DNA of 64,000 bases from Tenuibacillus multivorans (GTDB lineage: Bacteria; Bacillota; Bacilli; Bacillales; Alkalibacillaceae), in contig NZ_FNIG01000004.1 in NCBI RefSeq assembly GCF_900103915.1, positions 186,001-250,000 on the forward strand. Direction: 5' to 3'. Position numbers and translations under genes: made by a program. This document shows, one piece after another, positions 57,244-64,000 of this stretch. Below the pieces are notes generated by a model that saw only the letters and a list, made by a program, of their open reading frames with translations, was not told the origin of the DNA and made no database searches. Numbering within the stretch: the first letter of the stretch is position 1; the number at the start of each line of letters is the position of its first letter.

Positions 57244-58017
57244 ATGACATTTACACAAAAAATTATGAGTAAATATGCGGCATCATTTGCAGCATTTTTT
57301 GGTTTAGTATTGGTTTACTTCTTATTATCAAACATGCACATTCCTGATACTTATAATCTGGTGATAAGTCCTTTGAACTGGACTATCTATGGTGTGTATT
57401 TAATTATTGCTTCTTATATTATTGACCGGATTTTACATAAATTTAATACAAGCCGAAAATGGAGCTATATTAATGCATACATATTAGCTGGTGTTTTTAT
57501 ATGGGTTGTCTTATTTATTCCCGTTTTAATGAATTCTTTTTCAGGTTATATTTATGTCGTCTTGTATGGAAGCATGTTTACGGTCTTTCCGTTTATCGGA
57601 TATTATTTAATCGAAAATGCCATCCGCCAGTCTTGGGGACGAATCATTATAGTTGGTTTCCCGGCTTTAATTATACTCGTCTCGTTTCTAATCATTAACC
57701 CAACTATTAAATCAGGATTTACAAGTGATTACAGTGATCAAACATACACAGCCGAGTTTGAACAATTAAATGGTACTGAGGAAATCAACATCCCTGTTGA
57801 AGAAGGGAAAACATATGATATTGATATCATGTGGAGCATCCCAAGTGAATCGGGTTATGGTATGCGTGTCAATCCAAATTTAGAAGAACTTGGTGATATG
57901 AAGCAAAAATCGGATTGGATTTATCAATTTGAAGCAAAAGCGAATGGAACACTAGATTTAATTTACTATGGCCATAATATCGAAGGGTCGCTTACAGTCG
58001 AATGGACTGAATTATAA
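57244..58017 (+). CDS. Polytopic membrane protein with extracytoplasmic C-terminal domain, function unknown
   Basis: ATG 57244 follows AGGAGGTTG; a start at 57211 is possible but is upstream of the ribosome site. The 257-residue product has five predicted helices (about 12-35, 43-60, 72-95, 99-118, 128-150) and then about 100 residues of beta-rich sequence (YTAEFEQLNGTEEINIPVE ... WSIPSESGYGMRV). The tail is probably outside the cell. I do not recognise the family. It stands alone between bdbC and the ars operon. Confidence 0.7.
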   Translation: MTFTQKIMSKYAASFAAFFGLVLVYFLLSNMHIPDTYNLVISPLNWTIYGVYLIIASYIIDRILHKFNTSRKWSYINAYILAGVFIWVVLFIPVLMNSFSGYIYVVLYGSMFTVFPFIGYYLIENAIRQSWGRIIIVGFPALIILVSFLIINPTIKSGFTSDYSDQTYTAEFEQLNGTEEINIPVEEGKTYDIDIMWSIPSESGYGMRVNPNLEELGDMKQKSDWIYQFEAKANGTLDLIYYGHNIEGSLTVEWTEL

Positions 58018-58019
58018 AT

Positions 58020-58048
58020 AAATCACGCGTTTTCCCTACGCGTGATTT
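58020..58048 (+). terminator. Terminator before the ars operon
   Basis: AAATCACGCG / CGCGTGATTT, ten perfect pairs with a nine-base loop and T-rich tail. Confidence 0.8.
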
Positions 58049-58053
58049 TATAT

Positions 58054-58090
58054 TTGCAAAATATAATTAAATCATTATATTATAATATAA
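58054..58090 (+). promoter_or_regulatory. ars promoter with palindromic operator
   Basis: -35 TTGCAA (58054-58059), 16 bases and a -10 TATATT (58076-58081) that lies inside a perfect 16-bp palindrome TTATATTATAATATAA (58075-58090). A second partial repeat CATATGATTATATG follows (58092-58105). A bound ArsR dimer would cover the -10. Confidence 0.55.
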
Positions 58091-58114
58091 GCATATGATT
58101 ATATGAGGTGATTC

Positions 58115-58465
58115 ATGTACATGGAAAAGACATATTTAAGTATTGAAGAGTTATCAACAGTTTTAAAGTTACTAGGCGACCGTACAAGACTAGACATTAT
58201 GCGTTATGTTTCAGTTGATGAATGTTGTGTGTGCGAGTTAGTTGAGTTGTTAAATTTATCACAACCATCTATTAGTCAACATTTACGGAAATTAAAGGAT
58301 GCTCGACTAGTCAACGAAAAACGTAAGGGAAATTGGGTGTTTTATTCAAAGAATATGAATCACCCAGCATCTGAAATCATCAACGGAATTTTAGGGCATT
58401 TACCAGACGGGAAAAAAGAAATAGAAGAGTTATCGAATCAGAATATGCGTATTATTTGTGATTAG
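58115..58465 (+). CDS. arsR: ArsR arsenite-responsive repressor
   Basis: A 116-residue winged-helix repressor. The metal site ECCVCELVELL (about 36-46) matches the ELCVCDL arsenic-sensing motif with a Cys-x-Cys pair, followed by the DNA-reading helix LNLSQPSISQHLRKLKDARLV. GAGGTG stands before the ATG; the ATG at 58121 is an alternative start. Arsenite or antimonite binding would release it from the palindromic operator upstream. First gene of arsRBC. Confidence 0.93.
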   Translation: MYMEKTYLSIEELSTVLKLLGDRTRLDIMRYVSVDECCVCELVELLNLSQPSISQHLRKLKDARLVNEKRKGNWVFYSKNMNHPASEIINGILGHLPDGKKEIEELSNQNMRIICD

Positions 58466-58480
58466 AGAGGGAGTTTCGAC

Positions 58481-59773
58481 TTGGACATTACTGTAGCTAT
58501 GATCATATTTTTGGCCACACTCACACTTGTCATATGGCAACCGAAAAACTTAGGGATCGGATGGACCGCTTGTGGAGGGGCATTACTAGCTCTATTATTC
58601 GGTGTTGTCACATTTGGCGATGTCATTGCCGTAACAGATTTGGTCTGGAATGCAACACTTGCATTTGTTGCTATTATTTTAATTTCTTTAATTTTAGACG
58701 AAATTGGATTTTTCGAATGGGCTGCCCTACATATGGCGCGTTTAGCGAATGGCAGTGGCCTTAAGATGTTTATATTGGTGACGTTATTAGGCGCAGCCGT
58801 AGCGGCGTTATTCGCGAACGATGGTGCAGCGCTTATTTTGACTCCGATTGTATTATCGATGGTTAGAGCGTTGAATTTTAAAGAGGCGATGATTCTGCCA
58901 TTTATTATGGCGAGTGGTTTTATTGCCGATACAACCTCATTGCCTCTTATTATTAGTAATCTAGTTAATATAGTTTCCGCGGACTTTTTTGGAATTGGGT
59001 TTACGGAATATTTAATTCGGATGATTATTCCCAATCTGTTTTCGATCGTTTCTAGTATCACCGTTCTTTATATGTTTTTTAGAAAATCGTTACCAAAGGA
59101 TTATGATTTAGCATATTTAAAAAAGCCACATGAAGCGATAAAAGACCATAAGATGTTCCGTCTATCCTGGGTTGTTTTGGCGATTTTATTAATTGGTTAT
59201 TTTGTTAGTGAGTTTATTGAAGTACCGGTTTCTATTGTGGCTGGTATTATTGCAATTTTCTTTTTATGGATGGCTAAACGAAGTCCGGCTGTTCCGACGA
59301 TGGATGTGGTGAAAGGGGCACCGTGGGATATTGTCTTTTTCTCAATCGGTATGTATGTCGTCGTTTATGGGTTAAGAAATGTTGGTTTAACTGACTTACT
59401 GGCTCAGGTATTGGATGCAGCGGCTGATCAAGGCTTATTTATCGCGACGATTTCTATGGGTTATATCGCAGCTGTTTTATCATCCATTATGAATAATATG
59501 CCGACAGTCATGATTGACGCTATTGCCATTACGAATACAAATACAACAGGCACTATTCGAGAAGCGATGATCTATGCTAACGTCATTGGAAGTGATTTAG
59601 GACCAAAAATAACCCCAATTGGTTCTTTAGCAACACTGTTATGGTTACATGTGTTATCGAAAAAAGGGATTCATATTTCATGGGGATACTACTTTAAAGT
59701 TGGGATTATCCTAACCATCCCCGTGTTATTCTTTACTTTGTTAGGATTATATATTTCGATACTACTAATATAA
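58481..59773 (+). CDS. arsB: ArsB arsenite efflux transporter
   Basis: TTG start at 58481 after GAGGGAG. The 430-residue protein has 12 membrane helices and family sequences [15 protein letters not shown] (about 25), [14 protein letters not shown] (about 108-121) and [15 protein letters not shown] (about 328-342), the paired hairpin motifs of the ArsB/NhaD ion transporter superfamily. It extrudes arsenite with the proton gradient. No arsA ATPase gene follows, so it functions alone. Confidence 0.94.
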   Translation: MDITVAMIIFLATLTLVIWQPKNLGIGWTACGGALLALLFGVVTFGDVIAVTDLVWNATLAFVAIILISLILDEIGFFEWAALHMARLANGSGLKMFILVTLLGAAVAALFANDGAALILTPIVLSMVRALNFKEAMILPFIMASGFIADTTSLPLIISNLVNIVSADFFGIGFTEYLIRMIIPNLFSIVSSITVLYMFFRKSLPKDYDLAYLKKPHEAIKDHKMFRLSWVVLAILLIGYFVSEFIEVPVSIVAGIIAIFFLWMAKRSPAVPTMDVVKGAPWDIVFFSIGMYVVVYGLRNVGLTDLLAQVLDAAADQGLFIATISMGYIAAVLSSIMNNMPTVMIDAIAITNTNTTGTIREAMIYANVIGSDLGPKITPIGSLATLLWLHVLSKKGIHISWGYYFKVGIILTIPVLFFTLLGLYISILLI

Positions 59774-59791
59774 TAAAGCGAGGGATTGATA

Positions 59792-60202
59792 GTGGCAGAA
59801 AAACCGATTTTATACTTTATATGCACAGGAAATTCATGCCGTAGTCAGATGGCAGAAGGCTTTGGAAAAGAAGTATTAGGTGACAACTGGGATGTCCGAA
59901 GTGCAGGTATTGAAGCACATGGCTTAAACCCTAAAGCGGTTGAAATGATGGACGAGGTTGGGGTTGATATTTCAAATCAAGAGTCCTCAACCATTGATCT
60001 TGATGCTCTAAACAGGGCAGAATTAGTCATTACTTTGTGCGGCGATGCACGCGACAATTGCCCGACATTACCGCCAAATGTGCAATCTGAACATTGGGGA
60101 TTAGTTGACCCAGCGAAAGCCGAAGGAACAGAAGCAGAAGTCAATCAAGTCTTTCGCGACGTCCGTGATGACATTAAAAGTAGAATAAAAGAGTTGAAGT
60201 AG
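59792..60202 (+). CDS. arsC: Thioredoxin-coupled arsenate reductase ArsC
   Basis: GTG start at 59792, seven bases after GCGAGGGA; the earlier in-frame TTG is within the ribosome site. The 136-residue protein has the low-molecular-weight phosphatase loop CTGNSCR (residues 11-17) and the redox pair in [10 protein letters not shown] (about 82-90) that forms the disulfide relay to thioredoxin, as in S. aureus pI258 and B. subtilis ArsC. It reduces arsenate to arsenite for export by ArsB. Confidence 0.95.
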   Translation: MAEKPILYFICTGNSCRSQMAEGFGKEVLGDNWDVRSAGIEAHGLNPKAVEMMDEVGVDISNQESSTIDLDALNRAELVITLCGDARDNCPTLPPNVQSEHWGLVDPAKAEGTEAEVNQVFRDVRDDIKSRIKELK

Positions 60203-60225
60203 ACCGCTAAATGGCGGTCTGTTTT
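60201..60225 (+). terminator. Terminator after arsRBC
   Basis: AGACCGC / GCGGTCT stem starting in the arsC stop codon, followed by GTTTTC. Confidence 0.75.
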
Positions 60226-60267
60226 CACTTTTAAGAGGTTTTAATGATGTTATTGATGGTCACCATC

Positions 60268-60891
60268 CTAAAAATCTTTTAAACTTTTTGCGATTAAATA
60301 TTGCGCTCCGTAGTAAAACAGCATAACGAGTACACTAGCATAGGGGATCTCAACAACGAACATATTCCAAGCTAGAATGGCATCTGAAATTAAAAAAAGT
60401 ATAGCACCTATAGCAGCGAAAAGATTCCGAGTCATAATTGCTGTCCACACCATAAATGAGATGACCATGATGTATAATATAATTGGCATGATTAACGATT
60501 GCTTCCCGCTATTTACAATCGATGTGATTAAGCCATGACCGATAATATAACTGAAGAGGATGATCGGTACTATCGATGTTGCTCGCATGAATGATGAGCA
60601 CCATTGTGTCATAAATGCCACTACATAACATAAATGGCCGATAAGAAATGCTGTTAAACCAATCGTGAAATGATGGAGTGTGACATCGCCAACAGCACCA
60701 AAAACGAGTCCAATAATGATTAAGTAATGGATTAGGTGCCGACTTTTAGGCATGTTCAATATAGCGTAAAGAATTATAAAAGCTATAGGTAGAACTTTTA
60801 AAAAGAGCTCAAACTCAAAAGACGTACTTGGACGAAAGAAAATATAGAATAATGCTGTTAGGATGATAGCAATCGTTAATAAATTTTTCAT
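60268..60891 (-). CDS. YhhN family membrane protein (lysoplasmalogenase-like)
   Basis: ATG 60891 (MKNLLTIAIILTALFYIFF) follows AAAGGGGAG; an in-frame ATG at 60939 is upstream without such a site. The 207-residue protein has seven or eight helices. YhhN hallmarks include KVLPIAFIILYAIL (about 30-43), GAVGDVTLHH (about 64-73, catalytic-type Asp), GHLCYVVAFM and FLISDAILAWNMF (about 163-175, second Asp). Human TMEM86 relatives cleave vinyl-ether lysolipids; in bacteria the substrate is not shown. Confidence 0.85.
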   Translation of the reverse strand: MKNLLTIAIILTALFYIFFRPSTSFEFELFLKVLPIAFIILYAILNMPKSRHLIHYLIIIGLVFGAVGDVTLHHFTIGLTAFLIGHLCYVVAFMTQWCSSFMRATSIVPIILFSYIIGHGLITSIVNSGKQSLIMPIILYIMVISFMVWTAIMTRNLFAAIGAILFLISDAILAWNMFVVEIPYASVLVMLFYYGAQYLIAKSLKDF

Positions 60892-60994
60892 ACGAACACT
60901 CCCCTTTTCATTTATATATTCAAAACATTTATTTAACATTACGGAGGATTTAAAATGTATAAACAGGTTATCGCTTATGAACGAGAAGAGGTGG

Positions 60995-61530
60995 ATGACT
61001 TTGTTAGATATTAAAGATTTACAATATGGAGACGATATTCAACGACAGCGCTTGAAGCGATAACAGAACTCCATATTTTAGAGGATTTATCGGAGTATCA
61101 ACCAACGTTATGTGGGACGGTTCCGCTTGGGATTAATATAGAAGGATCGGACTTAGATATGGTGATAGAGGTTCATGATTTCGATGAGTTTGAACAAAAA
61201 CTAACACGCCTTTATAGTCGGGAAGAAGGGTTTAGAGTTAAACGTTTTACTGTTCGCGGTGTCTCGACTATTAAAGCGAATTTTTATTTTAGGGGTTTTG
61301 AATTTGAATTGTTTGGTCAACCACAACCTATTCATAAACAATATGCTTATCTACATATGGTGATTGAAGACAGCATTTTAAAGCAACGGCCAGAGTTAAA
61401 AGAGAAAATATATGATTTAAAAACGAAAGGCTATAAGACTGAACCTGCCTTTTGTAAGCTTTTAGAATTAAGTGGTGATCCATACGAAGCTTTATTAGAT
61501 TATGGAGTTAAAAATAAACTTTTAAGGTGA
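60995..61530 (+). pseudogene. DUF4269 family protein gene with a frameshift
   Basis: The first part (LLDIKDLQYGDDIQRQ, from an ATG at 60995 or TTG at 61001) fits the DUF4269 start but then meets a stop. The remainder, ALEAITELHILEDLSEYQ ... GTVPLGINIEGSDLDMVIEV ... and so on to 61530, is intact in another frame entered at about 61046. Adding one A in CGACAGCG (to CGACAAGCG) restores RQALEA and an unbroken protein of about 178 residues. The GSDLD motif is nucleotidyltransferase-like. A 19-codon open frame with a strong GGAGG (60955-61014) overlaps the start. True pseudogene or sequence error. Confidence 0.8.
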
Positions 61531-62225
61531 TGATTGTGGTGAAATCTAATTGGCATTCAGACGCAAGGGAAAAGTGGAATGAGCGTGCCTCTTTTTGGCA
61601 TGCTAATAGCCAAGAAATGTGGGATAACGGCAGTCGTAAATCGATTGTTCCTTTTTTCAAAAAGCATGTTCCGGACGAATCTAAGGTATTGGATTTAGGA
61701 TGTGGCGATGGATATGGCTCTTATAAGCTTTGGCGTGAAGGCTATGACGTTAAAGGAGTTGATTTGTCTGATGAGATGGTTCGATTATGTCAACAACGTC
61801 AAACGGATGACATGGAGCGGCTTCAATTTTTACAGGCGGATATGCTTGATCTTCCGTTTAATGAGAATGAATTTGATGCTCTAATGGCAATTAATGCGTT
61901 GGAGTGGGCTGAGGTTCCAATCCAAGCTTTAGAAGAATTGATCAGAGTTATCAAACCTGGTGGGTTTATGTGTATCGGGGTGTTAGGTCCGACAGCAGCA
62001 CCACGTGTCAATAGCTACCAACGGTTATATGGCGAAAATGTGATTATGAATACGATGATGCCTTGGGAGTTTACAAAGATTGTTGAAGAGCAAGAGCTAG
62101 AGGTTCTTGATCAGGAATACGTCTTTAAACGCGGTGTAGATGAAAAGCATATAAGTTCATTACCTGTAGAACTGCGTCAAGCCTTAACCTTTATAACAGT
62201 TTTTATGATTAAGAAATCACTCTGA
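61530..62225 (+). CDS. Class I SAM-dependent methyltransferase
   Basis: A methyltransferase of about 231 residues with the SAM-binding motif I VLDLGCGDGYGSYKLWREG (about 54-72), motif II acid in GVDLSDEMV (about 78-86), LQADMLDLPFNENEFDALMAINALEW (about 100-125, quoted in part) and LIRVIKPGGFMCIGVLG. The start is uncertain: ATG 61530, GTG 61536 and GTG 61539 all follow AAGGTG. It overlaps the stop of the DUF4269 gene, so the two were an operon. The substrate is probably a small molecule. Confidence 0.88.
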   Translation: MIVVKSNWHSDAREKWNERASFWHANSQEMWDNGSRKSIVPFFKKHVPDESKVLDLGCGDGYGSYKLWREGYDVKGVDLSDEMVRLCQQRQTDDMERLQFLQADMLDLPFNENEFDALMAINALEWAEVPIQALEELIRVIKPGGFMCIGVLGPTAAPRVNSYQRLYGENVIMNTMMPWEFTKIVEEQELEVLDQEYVFKRGVDEKHISSLPVELRQALTFITVFMIKKSL

Positions 62226-62236
62226 GCCAAAGTAAA

Positions 62237-62264
62237 AAAGCTGCCGATTAAGGTCGGCAGCTTT
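62237..62264. terminator. Bidirectional terminator between convergent genes
   Basis: AAAGCTGCCGA / TCGGCAGCTTT, 11 perfect pairs with a six-base loop. Confidence 0.85.
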
Positions 62265-62270
62265 CCAATG

Positions 62271-63062
62271 TTAAATTAATATCTCGACATCATTGTCTTC
62301 ACGTAATTGATCGAGTAATTGTTGTGTTTGTTCGCCTTCTTTTTGAGTTTTAACTTGTTGTTCTAATTGTCCGCGCATATCTTCAAGTGATTGTGGTTCC
62401 TGATCAGCTTGTTCTAGTTGTGCTGTATAATTGTCATAAGCCTCTTGAATTTCTTCATCAGAAACAGTTACTTCTTCAGTGTTCTGATCTAGATATTTTT
62501 CTGTTGTAAGTTGAGTACGTATGTCATTTCTAACTTCTTCCTCGGTTGTACCGGCTTGTTCAAATATTTGTGAAACATCGTCTGTCTGATTTTGTTCTTT
62601 AAGTTGACTAATCATATTATCGTATTCTGTATTAATTTCCTCTTCGGTTGGTTCAATTCCTGCCTCTTCAGCAGATTGTAAGACAAGCTCTGTGTTAATT
62701 AATTGATCTAAAGCTTGTTGTTGAATTTGTTCTGCGCTTTGTTGCATGCCGAACATTTGATAACGTTGTTTAACGAATGTTTCATTTTGTAATAGTTCAC
62801 CATTTGTAATTTCTTCACCGTTGACGGTTGCAACAACTTCATCCTCAGGAAGATCTGCTGTTAAACTTTCTTGTCCATTGGCCGATTCTTCTCCTGTATT
62901 TTCACCATCTTCACTTTGCTCATCGTTGTTTTGCTCTTCTTGGCCTTGCTCTTCCTGATTTTGTTCTTGGTTATCACCTTCGTCTTCTTCACCATTATCT
63001 GTACAAGCAGCCAAGATAGCTGTTAACATCACAATTAAACTTGCTAATAAAATCTTCTTCAT
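62271..63062 (-). CDS. SurA N-terminal domain lipoprotein (chaperone-like)
   Basis: A 263-residue lipoprotein: lipobox ILAAC (Cys20), a 45-residue linker almost wholly of Glu, Gln, Asn, Asp and Gly, and a helical SurA_N domain with VVATVNGEEITNGELLQNE (about 76-94) and QQALDQLINTELVLQSAEE (about 116-134). There is no parvulin (rotamase) domain, so this is not a PrsA-type isomerase but probably an extracytoplasmic chaperone. The acidic linker fits the acidic trend of this genome's exported proteins. AAAGGGTGTG precedes the ATG. Confidence 0.85.
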   Translation of the reverse strand: MKKILLASLIVMLTAILAACTDNGEEDEGDNQEQNQEEQGQEEQNNDEQSEDGENTGEESANGQESLTADLPEDEVVATVNGEEITNGELLQNETFVKQRYQMFGMQQSAEQIQQQALDQLINTELVLQSAEEAGIEPTEEEINTEYDNMISQLKEQNQTDDVSQIFEQAGTTEEEVRNDIRTQLTTEKYLDQNTEEVTVSDEEIQEAYDNYTAQLEQADQEPQSLEDMRGQLEQQVKTQKEGEQTQQLLDQLREDNDVEILI

Positions 63063-63179
63063 TATTCATACACACCCTTTGATGAAAATTAGTTTCGAGT
63101 ATGAATTGTAGCACACTAATACCAAACAGGACAAGCTATAACATGTATTGAAATTAAATTGTAATATTTATAAAATCAC

Positions 63180-63208
63180 TTGCTTTTTTTAATTGAAAAG
63201 AGTAAAGT
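63180..63208 (+). promoter_or_regulatory. Promoter and long leader of the cold-shock gene
   Basis: TTGCTT (63180-63185), 17 bases, TAAAGT (63203-63208). It would give an untranslated leader of about 100 bases, as is usual for csp genes, where the leader controls translation in the cold. Confidence 0.5.
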
Positions 63209-63317
63209 AAGAATGTACGAAGTAATTGAGATCGATGTTTACTGATTGACCTCTTTTAAGGAAGTCTAAGTAACAAGATTCAATTGTTTTGTAGTAATTT
63301 AAAAGGAGGTCATTCAG

Positions 63318-63515
63318 ATGACAGGTACAGTTAAATGGTTTAACGCTGAAAAAGGTTTTGGTTTTATCGAACGTCCAGACGGAGATGACGTATTCGTTCA
63401 TTTCTCAGCTATCCAAGCAGAGGGTTTCAAAACTTTAGCTGAAGGTCAAACAGTTGAGTTCGAAATCGTTGAAGGCGATCGCGGACCACAGGCAGCTAAT
63501 GTTGTCGCTCAATAA
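63318..63515 (+). CDS. Cold-shock protein (CspA/CspB family)
   Basis: A 65-residue single-domain OB-fold protein. RNP1 KGFGFIE (residues 13-19) and RNP2 VFVHFSAI (about 26-33) are intact, with the full set of aromatic surface residues. It begins [20 protein letters not shown]. It binds single-stranded RNA and DNA and prevents RNA structure in the cold. AAAAGGAGG precedes the ATG. A terminator follows. The long leader is noted separately. Confidence 0.96.
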   Translation: MTGTVKWFNAEKGFGFIERPDGDDVFVHFSAIQAEGFKTLAEGQTVEFEIVEGDRGPQAANVVAQ

Positions 63516-63535
63516 TAATTGAATGCTTACTATAA

Positions 63536-63570
63536 AAACGTGCGTAAATCTCATTTACGTGCGTTTTTTT
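63536..63570 (+). terminator. Terminator after the cold-shock gene
   Basis: AAACGTGCGTAAAT / ATTTACGTGCGTTT, 14 bases per arm with a three-base loop; the repeated GTGC gives a central mismatch. T run follows. Confidence 0.85.
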
Positions 63571-63595
63571 CATATCTTGAGGAAGGGTGTTCAGC

Positions 63596-64000
63596 ATGAA
63601 TTGGGAGAACAAATCTTTTTATGAATTAAGTAACGATGAGCTTTATGATATTTTGAAGCTTCGTGTTGATGTTTTTGTCGTGGAACAAAATTGTCCATAC
63701 CCTGAAATTGATGATTTCGACCGAGAAGCACGGCACTTTTTTTACCAAAAAGATGGACAAATCTTGGCTTACTGTCGGATGATTCCACCAGGTGTTAAAT
63801 TTAAAGAAGCTTCCATTGGACGCGTCATTACACATCCGAGTGAAAGACGTACTGGGATTGGGTCGTTAATGCTACAGGAAGCCATGGATTTTATCGATGA
63901 AAACTGGGAAAATTGTGATGTTAAAATCGAAGCTCAAGCTCACTTACAAGCGTTTTATAGTCAATGTGGTTTTGAGACGATTTCTGATGAATTTTTAGAA
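63596..64000 (+). CDS. ElaA-like GNAT acetyltransferase, 3' end outside window
   Basis: ATG 63596 follows GAGGAAGGGTG, and the frame is open to the right edge (135 codons). The N-terminus MNWENKSFYELSNDELYDIL, then LRVDVFVVEQNCPYPEIDDFD (quoted as VFVVEQNCPYPEID, about 26-39) is the mark of the ElaA subgroup. The acetyl-CoA loop is in VITHPSERRTGIGSLMLQEA (about 78-97), and HLQAFYSQCGF (about 118-128) closes the fold. The last residues are missing. Target unknown. Confidence 0.92.
   Translation, partial: MNWENKSFYELSNDELYDILKLRVDVFVVEQNCPYPEIDDFDREARHFFYQKDGQILAYCRMIPPGVKFKEASIGRVITHPSERRTGIGSLMLQEAMDFIDENWENCDVKIEAQAHLQAFYSQCGFETISDEFLE

Overview
The window reads as a chromosomal segment of a low-GC Gram-positive bacterium of the family Bacillaceae, probably an aerobic, spore-forming and perhaps halotolerant type. 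The signs are AT-rich intergenic regions, strong AGGAGG-type ribosome sites, TTG and GTG starts, and many genes with clear Bacillus counterparts: CshA, BdbC, a ba3-type cytochrome oxidase, the YqiX/YqiY/YqiZ-like art transporter, a YfiB/YfiC-like ABC exporter, a YtzI-like peptide and the ECF sigma/anti-sigma pair. Several exported proteins are very acidic. No rRNA, tRNA, CRISPR array or prophage is visible. One intact insertion sequence is present.

Layout. 1-3.3 kb: a LOG-family protein cut by the left edge, a small membrane protein, two decayed genes (a GNAT acetyltransferase and an SRPBCC/AHSA1 protein, each with a frameshift), a VOC protein, an AraC regulator and an unlisted 35-residue holin-like toxin gene. 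The toxin promoter carries a LexA-type box between -35 and -10. 3.4-12.8 kb: aconitase with a small zinc-ribbon protein, a TRIC-type channel, and a Crp/Fnr regulator followed by two consensus CRP/FNR operators. These sit before a ba3 oxidase operon (subunits IIa, II, I and a cupredoxin lipoprotein) and a hemerythrin. A CNNM/CorC-type transporter follows. 12.9-23.6 kb: catalase with a PerR-like box, RidA, acyl-CoA synthetase, a NERD protein ending in a 21-bp tandem repeat, a phosphoesterase, a CDF metal exporter, asparagine synthase, a YdcF protein and an acidic lipoprotein. 23.7-31.8 kb: three transport blocks, namely an SsuCBA/TauT-like ABC importer, the art-type amino-acid importer, and glycerate kinase with a GntP permease.

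32-44.7 kb: a DUF3298 protein, a heterodimeric ABC exporter, an ArsR-SRPBCC-VOC operon, a GC-rich nested-hairpin repeat, an HD phosphohydrolase, a short gene lacking a normal start codon, a 5'-3' exonuclease paired with a pyrimidine-dimer glycosylase, an ECF sigma/anti-sigma pair with an ECF-type promoter, a GNAT and a LysE exporter. 44.8-46.2 kb: an IS4-family element with perfect 9-bp target duplications. 46.4-56.2 kb: MFS transporter, ring-cleaving dioxygenase, two SDRs, EamA exporter, acyl-CoA dehydrogenase, the CshA helicase with a long attenuator-like leader, and an SDR-QueA-like-VOC operon. 56.2-64 kb: a thioredoxin-like/BdbC pair, a membrane protein, arsRBC, a YhhN protein, a frameshifted DUF4269 gene, a methyltransferase, a SurA-like lipoprotein, a cold-shock protein and an ElaA-like GNAT cut by the right edge.

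How parts may work together. The Crp/Fnr protein has a CRP-type recognition helix and no cysteine; it probably acts on the two TGTGA-N6-TCACA sites and so on the oxidase operon. The toxin/LexA arrangement resembles the logic of TisB in E. coli, although the protein belongs by sequence to the Gram-positive holin-like toxins; no antitoxin RNA could be demonstrated. These regulatory statements are inferences from sequence alone.
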